DNA of 47,702 nt from Enteropsectra breve (lineage: Eukaryota; Microsporidia). The translations under genes and the position numbers were made by a program. Each line of letters begins with the position of its first letter. Positions within the stretch are counted from its first letter, which is position 1. Under the pieces are notes generated by a model that did no database searches, was not told the DNA's origin, and was given only the letters and a program-made list of their open reading frames with translations. The stretch covers positions 1 through 47,702 of the forward strand of contig JALPMN010000633.1 in NCBI GenBank assembly GCA_024243835.1. Direction: 5' to 3'. Shown here piece by piece: positions 27,591 to 37,467 of the stretch.

Positions 27591-29522
27591 ATGCCGAGAA
27601 AGGCTGCAAGAGCATACTTGAAAATAGAGGCTGAATCAGGCAGTTCAGAATTCGACAGCGAGGAGATATCGGAGGACATTGATAATATAAACACTGAGCG
27701 GGTTAAATCGAGAAACTACAGTGATTTCGCGCGGGAAATTGAGGAAAAATACAAGGATGCTGACTACGAGTCAGAAACAGAAAGCCAAGTTGCTGGGGAG
27801 ACTGAGACACTGAACCAGTCGGCATTCCTTCCGGGCCCGAGATCCCCCCTTCTTTTCCTGGTGCGCTGCAAGTTTGGAAAGGAAAAGGACATTTGTCTGC
27901 GTATTTTTGAGAATGCAAAGAAGCACGATATTTGCAGTGTCATTCAGAAGGAAGGCCTCAAGGGCTATCTGTATATTGAGGCCTACAAGAAGCAGGCGGT
28001 AGAAGACTGCCTTACGAGCATCAGAGGCGTGTCCCGCAACCGCCTGAATGTCGTTCCCTTTAGGGAAATGATTGAGGCTATTTCTTACAAGAAGAACTTT
28101 ATAATCAACGAATATGCGCGTATTAAAAATGGGAAGTACAAGGGCGATCTTGTAAAAATCCTGGAGGTATTTGAAGACATGGTGAAGATAAAGGCCATAC
28201 CGAGGATCAACAACGAAAAAAAGTATTTCGATGCTGGAGAGCACCGCGGAGAGGTTGTTTCGAAGGATGATGGATTTTACTACAACCGTGATTTTTACAA
28301 GGACGGATTTCTGATTAAAGTTGTGCTGAAGAGCAATCTTGATTTTGATGTGGAACCGACATTCTCTGAGCTGGAGGATCTGAGAATTATGGGTTTCCTT
28401 GAAGTGGGCGACAATGTGCGTGTTAAGAAGGGTGATCTCGTGAACCTAGTGGGCAAAGTTAACTCAATCCAGGGGAACTCAGCAATGGTTGTTGCAGACG
28501 GAAAGAGCTATGAAATAACAACAGATATTCTGGAAAAGCATTTCCAGCCGGGAGAAGAGGTGTCTTACAAAGACTCGAATGGAATAATCCTGGGAATAGA
28601 AAAAGGCATGGCTGTTGTTGGAGTAAATGACTGCACGAATGAGCTAAAGGTGCCTCTTAGCGACCTGAGAAAGCCTGTTATTGAGCGCCAGGATATCGTT
28701 GTGCCTGAACGGATGTTTGTGCGCACAAGAAGAGACCCGCGTATCAACAAGGCTGTTCTTATTAAGGAGGGTGAATATAAAGGGCTTAAGGCAATTATCA
28801 AGGATGTGTGCAGGGACGAGTTCAGAGTCCAGCTTGACAGCAACTTGAAGATAATAAATCTGAGAAGAGACTCGCTTTTGCTGGCCGATGAGTTTGGAAT
28901 GGAGTACAGAAGCAGAGAAGATCCAAATCTTGGGTACCAGGATGCCTATCGCACGCCCGGATACAAAACTCCCGGTTACAAAACACCCGGTTACAAGACC
29001 CCTGGGTATAAAACACCCGGATACACCACGCCTGGATATAAAACACCCGGATACAAAACACCTGGATATACAACGCCAGGCTATAAAACTCCCGGTTACA
29101 AGACTCCTGGATACAAAACTCCGGGCTACAAGACACCTGGTGATAAAACCCCGGGTGGGTATTTCGATGGCTACGATCAGATGCCTGTCTACAATGATGA
29201 TGCAGGAACTGGATGGCTCAATGAAAAGAACGACAAATCGGTGTATGAAGGCGCATTAGTGGCAGTAAACAACAGAGAAATAGTCCTTTCTGACTACAAG
29301 GACGGGAAATACTACGATAAAAAGGGTGATGCCTATGCCAAAGAAGATATTAACTTTGTGGTTCCTGAAAAATACGATAATATTGTTGTAATGAGCGGTG
29401 ATAATTCTGGAAAAGAAGGAACGCTGGTTAGAATCAATGATGAAAGCGGTGTGATAAAAATGCTGAATGGAGACTCATTTAATGTAAGCCTGAAAAATAT
29501 TTCAAAGAAAGAGATGCGCTAA
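27591..29522 (+). CDS. SPT5: Transcription elongation factor SPT5
   Basis: SPT5 clamps RNA polymerase II as part of DSIF and couples elongation to capping, splicing and termination. The 643-residue protein has an acidic N-terminus (about 1-75). An NGN domain follows (about 85-170: PLLFLVRCKFGKEKDICLRI, then GLKGYLYIEAYKK). Several KOW domains come next (NEYARIKNGKYKGDLVKILE, FLEVGDNVRVKKGDLVNLVG, AVLIKEGEYKGLKAIIKD). A C-terminal repeat of 13 TPGYK-like pentapeptides occupies about residues 455-519, and a final KOW-like segment ends the protein (NIVVMSGDNSGKEGTLVRI). It is shorter than yeast Spt5 (1063 residues), mainly through loss of acidic and linker sequence. The TP dipeptides are likely sites for Cdk9/Bur1-type kinases. 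Confidence 0.95.
   Translation: MPRKAARAYLKIEAESGSSEFDSEEISEDIDNINTERVKSRNYSDFAREIEEKYKDADYESETESQVAGETETLNQSAFLPGPRSPLLFLVRCKFGKEKDICLRIFENAKKHDICSVIQKEGLKGYLYIEAYKKQAVEDCLTSIRGVSRNRLNVVPFREMIEAISYKKNFIINEYARIKNGKYKGDLVKILEVFEDMVKIKAIPRINNEKKYFDAGEHRGEVVSKDDGFYYNRDFYKDGFLIKVVLKSNLDFDVEPTFSELEDLRIMGFLEVGDNVRVKKGDLVNLVGKVNSIQGNSAMVVADGKSYEITTDILEKHFQPGEEVSYKDSNGIILGIEKGMAVVGVNDCTNELKVPLSDLRKPVIERQDIVVPERMFVRTRRDPRINKAVLIKEGEYKGLKAIIKDVCRDEFRVQLDSNLKIINLRRDSLLLADEFGMEYRSREDPNLGYQDAYRTPGYKTPGYKTPGYKTPGYKTPGYTTPGYKTPGYKTPGYTTPGYKTPGYKTPGYKTPGYKTPGDKTPGGYFDGYDQMPVYNDDAGTGWLNEKNDKSVYEGALVAVNNREIVLSDYKDGKYYDKKGDAYAKEDINFVVPEKYDNIVVMSGDNSGKEGTLVRINDESGVIKMLNGDSFNVSLKNISKKEMR
28953..29147 (+). repeat. 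15-bp coding tandem repeat of the SPT5 C-terminal region, 13 units
   Basis: Thirteen in-frame 15-bp units encode TPGYK; units 5 and 8 are TPGYT and unit 13 is TPGDK, and a partial unit follows. Codons vary between units (CCC/CCT/CCG, GGA/GGT/GGC), so selection acts on the protein rather than on recent DNA copying. Confidence 0.95.
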
Positions 29523-29852
29523 TTAAAATACTTTTAAAATTAATATTGACTAATTTATTTAAGTGATGCCTGCATCGTGGGGTTAGAATATTTATAATTT
29601 AAAAGGGACGACAAATCTGAACTTTTTAAATATATTGAGATTAGATTTTATATTTGTTGCTGGATAAATAATGTGTTTAATTATAAAAAGTTAGATAAGT
29701 ATCATGAAGTTCATTCATTTTATGAAAAGGCTCTGCCAACTCTCTTTATATTAAAGAAGTTGTGAAGTATCAATAATACATATTTATCTCTGGATGTATA
29801 TTTAAGACTTTCTCTTTTGGCTGAATAATTAATTGAATGAAATGAAAATACT
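29523..29852. other. Convergent AT-rich spacer, nothing recognised
   Basis: It lies between the 3' ends of SPT5 and the ABCG gene. No ORF or RNA is seen. Confidence 0.6.
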
Positions 29853-31601
29853 TTAATTTTTCATCATATTTGCCTTGTAGTTTGGCCGTAATTTAAGTAC
29901 GCACTTTGTTTTATATACAAACAGCAGTGATCCAGCAACACTAAACGCAAGTGAGAATAAGAACATAACAAGCAGACACATTCTGTAAGAAATGCCATCT
30001 AACTTCAGTGTCTCTATTATTTTCTCTTCTGATACTTTGTTTATCAATACAGAATTGCCATCCAACTGTGCTGCAAGAACAGCCCTGGTCAGGTATCCTG
30101 CTGGAGAAAGCCTGTTTAAAATGAGTGCATAATTAGGGCAATTTTCCTTTGAAGCGAATATCCCTGAAAAACAGGCAAAGAACAAATTAGCCGCCACAGC
30201 TACGAGACTGGCAAGAGTCCCACTGCCTGCAGCTACACCCAGAAACAGTGCAAAGCTGACAGAAGAGCCATAGAAGCAAACGAAAGCCAAAAATGTTTTG
30301 GCTAACCTTTCGTATTCCAGGCTCATATTTGCAAAATAGTAAACAACCAGAAATACTGGCATCTCAATTATCAAGCTGATTAAAGTTTCTACTCCCAGAT
30401 TTATGAAATATGCCAGATACCCATTGTAAAGGCCACTTCTACGCTCACCTTCAATTACAGCCCTTTCTTTGCTGAATTTATGCAAGGCAGGAACATACAG
30501 CCCATTGAATATTAGAAATGTTAAGCAAAGGGATAGCTCTTCTTTAAATCTCATCCAAGAAAAGAATGCAATAAACTGGCCGCATATAAATAATTTCTGT
30601 AAAATTCTGAAGTGGATATTTCTCACATTTCTAAATTCCCTGGCAGTGAGAGATTTTATGCTCTGAAATATTGCTGTATGCGGAATAAATTCAATTTTGT
30701 GCTTTATAGTTGGCTTGACGGTGCCCTGAATTTGCTTCCACCGGCCCTCAATTCGTGGGAGGAAGGAGCTATCACCGTTGCTTATATTTTTAAATTCTTT
30801 TTCTCCACTCTGCGACTCACTAGACGCAGAAAGAAGATAAAAAATGGATCCAAATGGGTTGGGCTCCTCTTCAAGACAAATCCCTAGACCGCTGAATAAA
30901 TCGATGCATCCAGACAGCCCTCCGCTGTACATAACACTCCCCTCCGCCATTAAAATCACTTTGTCGAAATACTTTAGCATTTTTGAAGAGGGCTGGTGGA
31001 TAGAGGCTATGACAGCACGGCCATCTCTGGCGAGTCTGTTAAGAAGCATGACTACTTTAAGCGCGCTGTAGGAATCCAGGCCTGTAGTCGGCTCATCCAA
31101 AAAAATGACTGTTGGGTTTTTGATGAGCTCGGCACATATCGAGAAGCGGACTCTTTCACCGGTGCTCAGATTTTCAATTCTGGTATTTTTTACTTTTTTC
31201 AAATTCAGTTCTTCAAGCAGTTCTGTGACAATGTTTTTCACACACTTGTGGCTGTTAAATTCAGTATTGCTGAGGCGCAGCTCGGCTATGAAGCAGAGGG
31301 ATTCGTACACTGTGTGCCATTTGTAAGCAGCGGGCACAGGCTCCATGAACGAAGTAATGCGGGGCCATGTCCGTGGGTTGCGTGCTTCCGAGTTTATCCA
31401 TATCGATCCATACGACACGGTTGATTTAGGAAGACGTCCTGCGAGTGCCCTCAGTACCGTGGTTTTGCCTGCACCGCTTGGCCCCAGAAGTACCGTTAGT
31501 TCTCCTGAGTATATCTGTCCGTGAATATCGTTGGTTATCGCCTTTCCATTGGCTGCAACCACTTTTAGATCTTTCCAAGTAAGCTCCGCTTGATTGTACA
31601 T
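29853..31601 (-). CDS. ABCG-type half ABC transporter
   Basis: ABCG half-transporters dimerise and move lipids or xenobiotics. The ATG at 31601 is preferred over one 18 codons upstream because AAAATTTTTT lies between them. The 582-residue protein has an N-terminal ATPase domain. Walker A is GPSGAGKTT (residues 40-48), the signature is LSTGERVRFSI (the usual SGGE is STGE), Walker B is TVIFLDEPTTGLDS and the switch is IASIHQPSSKM. The ATPase-first order and GLDSYSA block are ABCG hallmarks. A six-helix membrane domain follows from about residue 330, with the usual large final loop before the last helix (KENCPNYALILNRLSPAGYL). The substrate is unknown. All ATPase motifs look functional apart from the altered signature. 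Confidence 0.9.
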   Translation of the reverse strand: MYNQAELTWKDLKVVAANGKAITNDIHGQIYSGELTVLLGPSGAGKTTVLRALAGRLPKSTVSYGSIWINSEARNPRTWPRITSFMEPVPAAYKWHTVYESLCFIAELRLSNTEFNSHKCVKNIVTELLEELNLKKVKNTRIENLSTGERVRFSICAELIKNPTVIFLDEPTTGLDSYSALKVVMLLNRLARDGRAVIASIHQPSSKMLKYFDKVILMAEGSVMYSGGLSGCIDLFSGLGICLEEEPNPFGSIFYLLSASSESQSGEKEFKNISNGDSSFLPRIEGRWKQIQGTVKPTIKHKIEFIPHTAIFQSIKSLTAREFRNVRNIHFRILQKLFICGQFIAFFSWMRFKEELSLCLTFLIFNGLYVPALHKFSKERAVIEGERRSGLYNGYLAYFINLGVETLISLIIEMPVFLVVYYFANMSLEYERLAKTFLAFVCFYGSSVSFALFLGVAAGSGTLASLVAVAANLFFACFSGIFASKENCPNYALILNRLSPAGYLTRAVLAAQLDGNSVLINKVSEEKIIETLKLDGISYRMCLLVMFLFSLAFSVAGSLLFVYKTKCVLKLRPNYKANMMKN

Positions 31602-32233
31602 ATTTATGCACAAATAAAAAATTTTATTTTTGAGCCTATGCATAAATATACTCATGGTAAAATAAAATAAAAGGCAGCATAAATCTCATATCATTCAAAA
31701 TATATACGAAAGATTTTTAGTTGTGTTGAATGATTATTACCTTTCTAAATTAATTTAATAAATACCCATCTTATGAATAATCCTTCTGATATTAACAAGT
31801 TGTAAAGATGGCGGTTTTATTCTGAAGATACAAAGATGTATTTACTTTCAAGATGTAATATTTTTAAGTTTATAGACAAAACCATTGAATTTATTTTACT
31901 AATATATTTGCTATAGGAATGTCGTAATAACAGAGGATTGGTATAAGTTGCTTCCTGTTTCTTTTGATCTTAATCAAAGAAATGAAATTTTGATTAAATT
32001 TTGATATTTCATAAAATAGCTCGGCTTTTAATATTTTGATATGCCATTGTATACCCTCTACTAGTTATTTAAAACAGTATTAGATGCTTCATTTATAATA
32101 AAGCTACGTGCAATACAAGGCTGGGGATGCTATTGCGTTTTATACAATTTATTTGAATGTGAGAATTGCATGTGAAAATCTGATTACTGGGAGTTATGTG
32201 AGTTACAACAATCAAAGATAAATTTTTGTCCCA
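31602..32233. other. Divergent AT-rich spacer of 630 bp
   Basis: No gene or RNA is seen. An AAATTTTT box (32220-32227) and CCC (32230-32232) mark the start of the next gene. Confidence 0.6.
32220..32232 (+). promoter_or_regulatory. AAATTTTTGTCCC signal before a start
   Basis: AAATTTTT and CCC lie directly before the ATG at 32234, the same layout as at the Ran, CCT1 and 16703 genes. Confidence 0.55.
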
Positions 32234-32647
32234 ATGCTTAGTAGGTTTTCCTGGATATTAGTTTTACTGCAGTTGTTTAGGACTCAATCAAGCTATACAA
32301 ACAGCCTGCCAAATCCGTATGCAGATGATTTTGAAGAAATTAATATGAGCAGCGATGTTAATACGGGCCATGAAAGCCCGCAAAATCCTACCTTGAAAAA
32401 CAATCAATTTGGACATGCAAGTCTTCGCCGTAGCTTCGCCAAGACTATGAACAAATTCAACTGTCTCAAACGAAAGGGAAGCGACAACTTCGCGCTGATT
32501 AAAAAGAATGATGATTCATCAGGAGCTGTAAATCACGATGAAGATGCACTTGAGAGCAGTGAAAGTGCTACTGATGTGTGGCCTGCAAGAATATTTGGCC
32601 GACTAAAAGAATGGAAACGCAAAGTATTTAAAAAGAAAAGCAGTTAA
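32234..32647 (+). CDS. Small secreted, basic-tailed protein of unknown function
   Basis: This 137-residue ORF begins with a signal peptide (SWILVLLQLFRTQSSY; cleavage probably near residue 19-20). The mature protein is polar and probably disordered in its first half (Asn, Asp, Ser rich). The second half alternates basic clusters (KRKGSD, RLKEWKRKVFKKKSS at the C-terminus) with an acidic Ser-rich stretch. There is one Cys, so no disulfide core. No family is recognised. The start signal is very clear. It may be exported, but the basic C-terminus could also be a nuclear-targeting or ribosome-contact signal. Confidence 0.75.
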   Translation: MLSRFSWILVLLQLFRTQSSYTNSLPNPYADDFEEINMSSDVNTGHESPQNPTLKNNQFGHASLRRSFAKTMNKFNCLKRKGSDNFALIKKNDDSSGAVNHDEDALESSESATDVWPARIFGRLKEWKRKVFKKKSS

Positions 32648-32825
32648 TAAAGCAAGTGGTATTTAAAATACTTTGCTACATTTACATTTTTTAGTTGCTT
32701 AATTGTAGCTCAGCTTTTTTAACAAGAGAACATAGTTTTGGCTGATCTCTGGCTTTAACTGCCAAAATTTTCAGCTTTATTTTAAAATTTTTTTGCAGTA
32801 AAATTTTTATAAGAGAGCAACCCAT

Positions 32826-33194
32826 ATGTCTGAATACGTACCAGCATCTGAATTAAGATCTTTTACTGAGGAAGAACTAAATGCCAAACTAAACACATTA
32901 GAACTTGAATACCAAAAGGTCAGACAGCAGAAGCACTCCCAGTCCGTACAGCCAGATGACATCAAAACAGCCAAAAAGAATGTTGCAAGATGCAAGGGCA
33001 TCATCAAGGAGAAGATGCTTGAGAGACTTGTGGAGGAGTACAAGGGAAAGAAATACATGCCAAAGGAGCTCAGACCCAAATTGAACAAGGCTAAGAGAAT
33101 GGCTCTCACACACGTGCAGAAGACCTTGAAGTCCAAGAGACAGCGCTTCCAGGCTGTTAAATACAAGAAGGTTGTGTATGCTTTCAATAATTAA
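32826..33194 (+). CDS. RPL35: 60S ribosomal protein L35 (uL29)
   Basis: uL29 sits near the exit tunnel of the large subunit and takes part in docking nascent-chain factors. The 122-residue protein matches eukaryotic RPL35 in length and order: ASELRSFTEEELNAKLNTLE, a coiled basic helix with NVARCKGIIKEK, then YKGKKYMPKELRPKLNKAKR and a basic C-terminus. The GKKYxPxxLRPKxT-like block is diagnostic. The start follows AAAATTTTTATAAGAGAGCAACCCAT, with box and CCC. Codon use is biased as expected for a highly expressed gene. Confidence 0.95.
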   Translation: MSEYVPASELRSFTEEELNAKLNTLELEYQKVRQQKHSQSVQPDDIKTAKKNVARCKGIIKEKMLERLVEEYKGKKYMPKELRPKLNKAKRMALTHVQKTLKSKRQRFQAVKYKKVVYAFNN

Positions 33195-33609
33195 ATAGGC
33201 TTTTATACATTATAAATGTTTCTTTTTCTATTTGGTAACTAAAAATTCTTTCACCCTTTTGGAATAACTTAGATGCCGGGAAATAGTGACGTTAAAAGAT
33301 TGCAGTCTTATGATATTTTTATTTTAGCAATAAAAAATGTGATATTCTTGTGATACATGCTTTCTGTTGAATAAGAAGGAGATATATTTAAAATAAAAGC
33401 AACACTTGCAATCTTCTGTTGCAGAAATAAATATTAGCTTTATAGTGAAAGAAGTGTTATCTTTTTCATTTTTTTAAACTCAAAGATTTAGTATAGATTT
33501 TCTAAAGTCATAAAACAATATTCATGATTAAAGGGACCCTGCTGATGCTATTCTATTTATTCGGATTAGTCTTGTGCCATCGTTTATTTATAAAATTTTT
33601 AAAGCCCTC
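33195..33609. other. AT-rich spacer between RPL35 and CCT1
   Basis: No gene is seen. AAAATTTTT at 33592-33600 and CCC at 33605-33607 lie before the CCT1 ATG. This signal decides the CCT1 start against the longer GTG-initiated frame. Confidence 0.6.
33592..33607 (+). promoter_or_regulatory. AAAATTTTT box plus CCC before CCT1
   Basis: The box and CCC end 2 bases before the ATG at 33610. Confidence 0.6.
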
Positions 33610-35241
33610 ATGAAGGCAGATTTGAGTGCTACCTCACTTTTGACGAGTGCCGAGATATTTAGCGGGAAACAGGCAGTAGAAAAGAATATTGAAGCGATAG
33701 TACAGATATACAACAGCATCAAAACATCGTACGGGCCCCTGGGTCTCGATAAGATGTGTGTCGATGCCAGCGGATCTGTGCTGATAACAAATGACGGAGC
33801 AACAATTCTGAAAAATATGGTTATTGAGGACCCAACGGCACGCCTAATGGTAAATCTGGCCTTGAGCCAGGACGAAGAGGTGGGCGATGGAACAACATCT
33901 GTTGTGCTTCTGGCCTGCAATTTGATCATGAAGGGTGCCCAGCTGATAAGGGAGGGCGTGCATCCATCGCTTATTGTGTCTGGATACAGGATGGCATTTA
34001 ACGAGTGCATTCGCTATATTAAATCTTCGATTGCAAAGCCTGTTTCGACAGACTTGGCCAGTAGCGATGAGGCATCAACAGCCATAATAAATGCAATTAT
34101 CAATACCTCAATCTCATCAAAGATAATATCCACAGAGTCTTCGCATTTTACAGATATTATAATAAAGCTACTGAAAAACGTTTCTGTTGGCACTCAAGAG
34201 AGTCCTAAGTACAATGTGAACAAGATAAACGTGCTAAAGTCCATTGGAGGCTCAATAGCCGATTCTGAGTTTTTTGACGGCTTCATTTTGAACTGCTCGA
34301 TGGCGTCTCGTCTTATGAATTCCAACATTAAAAATCCTAAAATACTGTGCCTGGGCTTCTCTCTTAATAGAGAAAAACTGCCTCTTACGGCATCAATTCA
34401 GGTAACAGATCCAGATAAGATTGAAGAGATCAGGAAGAAGGAAATTGAAATGACGCTTAACAAGGCATGGGCCATCATAAAATCTGGGGCGAATCTTGTC
34501 CTCACTACAGGAGGTATCGATGAGGCCGTTATCAAGATGTTCATAGACAACGGTGTATCAGCAGTGCGCCGTATCGAGCGTGCGGATTTAGAGACTCTCG
34601 CCGAGGCTGTCGGCACCGAAGTAAAAAACTCGATTGTAGACATTGAAAATGAATATAAAATAGAGAATTTGGGAAGCTGTGGGGTTTTTGAGATTAAAGA
34701 AATAAACGACTATGAGCTGGTATTTCTGGGTGGATGCAAAGAGCCCCTTGCAACGGTTCTGCTGAGAGGCCCCAATTACCAGGTGGTCGATGAAGCTTCT
34801 CGAGCGCTAAATGACGCTTTTCAGGTTCTAAAGAGAACTCTGGAATCACGCAAAATTGTGCCGGGTGGAGGCGCAGTGGAGGTTGCTCTTTCATTCCTGT
34901 TAGAGGACTTTGCCTTCAAAACCAACTGCAAGGAGCATATTGCTATTCATCGCTTTGCCGACTCGCTCTTGGAGATTCCCAAAATACTGGCATCCAATGC
35001 AGCCCTTGATCCGAGCAGAATCGTTGCCGAGCTAATAAACAAGCAGCACAAAATATACTCCAGTGAATGCTATAGCGTATTTCTGGGGCTGGATGTTGTG
35101 AATGGACAGATTCAGGACAATCTCAAGCAGGGCATTGTCGAGCCGGCCATCTACAAGCTGAAAGTGCTGAAGGCGGCAACAGAGGCAGCGATTAGTGTTT
35201 TGCGTATACATGACACCATAGTATTCCCAACAATGAAGTAA
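33610..35241 (+). CDS. CCT1: Chaperonin TCP-1 subunit alpha (CCT1)
   Basis: CCT is the eight-subunit cytosolic chaperonin that folds actin, tubulin and propellers such as WD proteins. The 543-residue protein has all group II ATPase motifs: GPLG at residues 42-45, NDGATILK at 61-68, GDGTTS at 92-97 and GGGAVE near the C-terminal hinge. The GLDKM, VHPSLIVSGYRMA and LESRKIVPGGGAVEVALS blocks match TCP1/CCT alpha more than other subunits. Length is typical. CCT6 of the same complex is encoded 2.2 kb downstream on the other strand. Confidence 0.9.
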   Translation: MKADLSATSLLTSAEIFSGKQAVEKNIEAIVQIYNSIKTSYGPLGLDKMCVDASGSVLITNDGATILKNMVIEDPTARLMVNLALSQDEEVGDGTTSVVLLACNLIMKGAQLIREGVHPSLIVSGYRMAFNECIRYIKSSIAKPVSTDLASSDEASTAIINAIINTSISSKIISTESSHFTDIIIKLLKNVSVGTQESPKYNVNKINVLKSIGGSIADSEFFDGFILNCSMASRLMNSNIKNPKILCLGFSLNREKLPLTASIQVTDPDKIEEIRKKEIEMTLNKAWAIIKSGANLVLTTGGIDEAVIKMFIDNGVSAVRRIERADLETLAEAVGTEVKNSIVDIENEYKIENLGSCGVFEIKEINDYELVFLGGCKEPLATVLLRGPNYQVVDEASRALNDAFQVLKRTLESRKIVPGGGAVEVALSFLLEDFAFKTNCKEHIAIHRFADSLLEIPKILASNAALDPSRIVAELINKQHKIYSSECYSVFLGLDVVNGQIQDNLKQGIVEPAIYKLKVLKAATEAAISVLRIHDTIVFPTMK

Positions 35242-35771
35242 ATTTAATGACTCATTTTCTATTACGAACACTATGAATTTGCTTTAAAATTATTTTTTTT
35301 TCTTGGGGAATTCATATTTCTAAACCTGGCTATCCATCGTGGCTTTAATATGGCATTTGCCTAAATTTATAGTTTAAATTAAGAATATTCTGAATGAATG
35401 GATAAAAGCCACAAATTCTTGTAGTTCTTAGCATACTAAGTTTTGACATTTTAGGAATTGTTGTAAAAAACTCCTAATCTTCCAAGGTATTAAACTAAGT
35501 GCTCTACTTCATCTTTGATATGTACGCTTGCAATTAGATACTTCTTTGCTCCGCGTACTATTGTGACTCTTTAAAAAATGAAGCTGCTTGTATATTGTCT
35601 GCTTCTGATTCACTATGCAAATATCAATGCATCCGGCGAATTACAGGCGTCTGGCAGCTAATTTTAAAGCTATTTCTCCAGTGTTTATCATTTAATAAAA
35701 TATACTTAAATAATAAATAGTTAAAAATCACTTTTAAAAGTATAATTATAAAATTTTGAACTAAGGCCATC
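35242..35771. other. Spacer with a 27-codon signal-peptide-like micro-ORF
   Basis: AT-rich, no gene with a known family. A short ATG frame at 35578-35661 (listed as a finding) encodes a hydrophobic leader. AAAATTTT at 35751-35758 and GGCC precede the next start. Confidence 0.5.
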
Positions 35772-36455
35772 ATGAAAATTAGTTCCATATTTGTTCTATT
35801 ATCGAACGCAATGCTTTATTCAGTCAGTGTTGAAAACATGAAAATAACACATTCACCAGAAAGCAGTGCTATTAATGAAGAGAAGGATAGATTTGCTGAG
35901 AATCATTCAAGTATAACTTCAAGTACCGGTGCCATAAAAAAAGTTTTAAAAGGACAAGCTTCCAACACTCGTGATGCTTTAAATTCAAGCGCCAGGAAAG
36001 ACAGTAATAAAACTATACCTGTAGATAATTCAGCCACACTCGTTTTAGTAAGGCTCAAAAACAGAGCAGATCGGATTGATCCTTTTTGTAAAATGGCTAT
36101 AAATAGCGAAAAGCAGGCTGGAGATTCAGTAAATAGTCCATACGCATCAGAAGTAGGAAAAACAAACTTTATGTGCATTTGCGGAAGAACTATTTGCGTG
36201 AGACTTGGAAGGCCCTCTGAGTCTGATCCTACTAAGCGAAGGACCGTACTCTTTTGTCGCGAAGATGCTTTTGAAAAGACTAGTGATGAAAAATCTGATT
36301 CTCAGATTGATAATGACCTACTCGCAAGAGTAAGCCAAGAAGAGGAGAATACTAAGAAATATATAAACGAGAATGAATTAAGAATAAGGATGATTGATAG
36401 TATTATGTTTGCTATTTTGGGTATATTCGTCTTCTGGTATCTTTCTAGGCTTTGA
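35772..36455 (+). CDS. Signal-peptide protein with a C-terminal membrane anchor, unrecognised
   Basis: The 227-residue protein begins with a hydrophobic leader (MKISSIFVLLSNAMLYSVSV). A long polar region rich in Ser, Asn, Lys and Glu follows, with four Cys in residues 100-166 (PFCKMA, FMCICGRTICV, VLFCRED). It ends in one hydrophobic helix (IDSIMFAILGIFVFWYL) with a tiny RL tail. The N-terminal leader resembles that of the protein at 39301-39921, which has the same architecture. No database family is recognised. It is probably a membrane-anchored protein of the secretory pathway or cell surface. Confidence 0.75.
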   Translation: MKISSIFVLLSNAMLYSVSVENMKITHSPESSAINEEKDRFAENHSSITSSTGAIKKVLKGQASNTRDALNSSARKDSNKTIPVDNSATLVLVRLKNRADRIDPFCKMAINSEKQAGDSVNSPYASEVGKTNFMCICGRTICVRLGRPSESDPTKRRTVLFCREDAFEKTSDEKSDSQIDNDLLARVSQEEENTKKYINENELRIRMIDSIMFAILGIFVFWYLSRL

Positions 36456-36757
36456 CTTATTTTGGTTAAATTGAGTTATAATATTTGCTGTTAAAAAATA
36501 TGCATCTAACTAAGTTTTTTATTAATAAAGGAGAATGTTCTTGATTTCAGCCATATCATGCTTTGTTTAGAATGTTAAATTTCTATCCTCTCATTGTTAT
36601 CACTTTAAGTTGCGTGATGATTATAATACATATGGACAGGATCGATCATATCTAAATTGTTGTTTCTTTATAGCTAACTTTCTGTTTGAATTTTAACACC
36701 AAGCATTTATTTCCTGTTAAAATTTTACTTCAATAAGAAGCACTTTAGTTTCACCCA
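36456..36757. other. AT-rich spacer, nothing recognised
   Basis: AAAATTTTAC and CCCA just before 36758 are the start signal of the next gene. Confidence 0.6.
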
Positions 36758-37177
36758 ATGAGAGGACCGGACCAAATGCTTGAGACTTATAAACGCAACA
36801 AAATCTATATGGGCATGCTGGGGAAGGCCCTTGCAATATACTTTGGTGTGCTTACGCTTCTCTACTACTTGAGCAAAAAATCAATGTTTGTTCTGGCAGT
36901 GCTTTGCTCGCTTGATGCTGTATTTATAGCCCTCCTCTATCGTCTTTGCAAGCCAACGATAGTGATGAAAGATAAAAACGAGCATTTAGAATCAATCGTA
37001 GGCGTAGATTCTAAGGGTATGCCCTCTTTCTATCTCGATGCCATCTTCTGGAGCATGCTGGCCAAAATAGTGAGTCTCAAATCAAAATACTTTGTTCTCA
37101 TTTATCTTGCGATTCCAGTTTCGTTCTTTTACGAAATCATGTACAAGCCATACAAATCGCTTAAAGACAGATCTTAA
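36758..37177 (+). CDS. TMEM208/SND2-like ER membrane protein
   Basis: SND2/TMEM208 proteins help insert membrane proteins at the ER independently of SRP. The 139-residue protein has hydrophobic helices at about residues 21-40, 42-62 and 110-128. The stretch FYLDAIFWSMLAKIVSLKSK, continuing YFVLIYLAIPVSFFYE, resembles the YLDxxWxxxxxxxxSxxSxKFWxLYLxIPxY block of TMEM208/DUF788. Length is near the usual 150-200. A CCCA run precedes the ATG. The call rests mainly on that one block and on topology. Confidence 0.55.
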   Translation: MRGPDQMLETYKRNKIYMGMLGKALAIYFGVLTLLYYLSKKSMFVLAVLCSLDAVFIALLYRLCKPTIVMKDKNEHLESIVGVDSKGMPSFYLDAIFWSMLAKIVSLKSKYFVLIYLAIPVSFFYEIMYKPYKSLKDRS

Positions 37178-37467
37178 TTGATTTCCGCGACTAAATTATT
37201 TTACTGAATATTCTTTTTGTCAAGATTAGATTCTTTAAAAAGATTTAATGATTCATTGGGTAAATTTTTGTAAACAGTTACTTTTCTTTGTTAATAGAGT
37301 CTTAAAGCTTATTTGAAATGTATTTAAAGTTACATGACCTAACAGTTTAAGAAAATATGCTTTATAAACGTAACTAACAGTGTTTCAATAAAAATGAGCA
37401 GATCTTAGTGCCATTTCATCATAATAAAGACTGTTCACTAAAAATAATTTTCAATAGTTCAACTCCT

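Noticed and set aside
37235..37275. AAAAATTTACCCAATG on the minus strand, like the NAC-beta start signal
   Set aside because: The frame stops after three codons and no other frame is open; probably chance.
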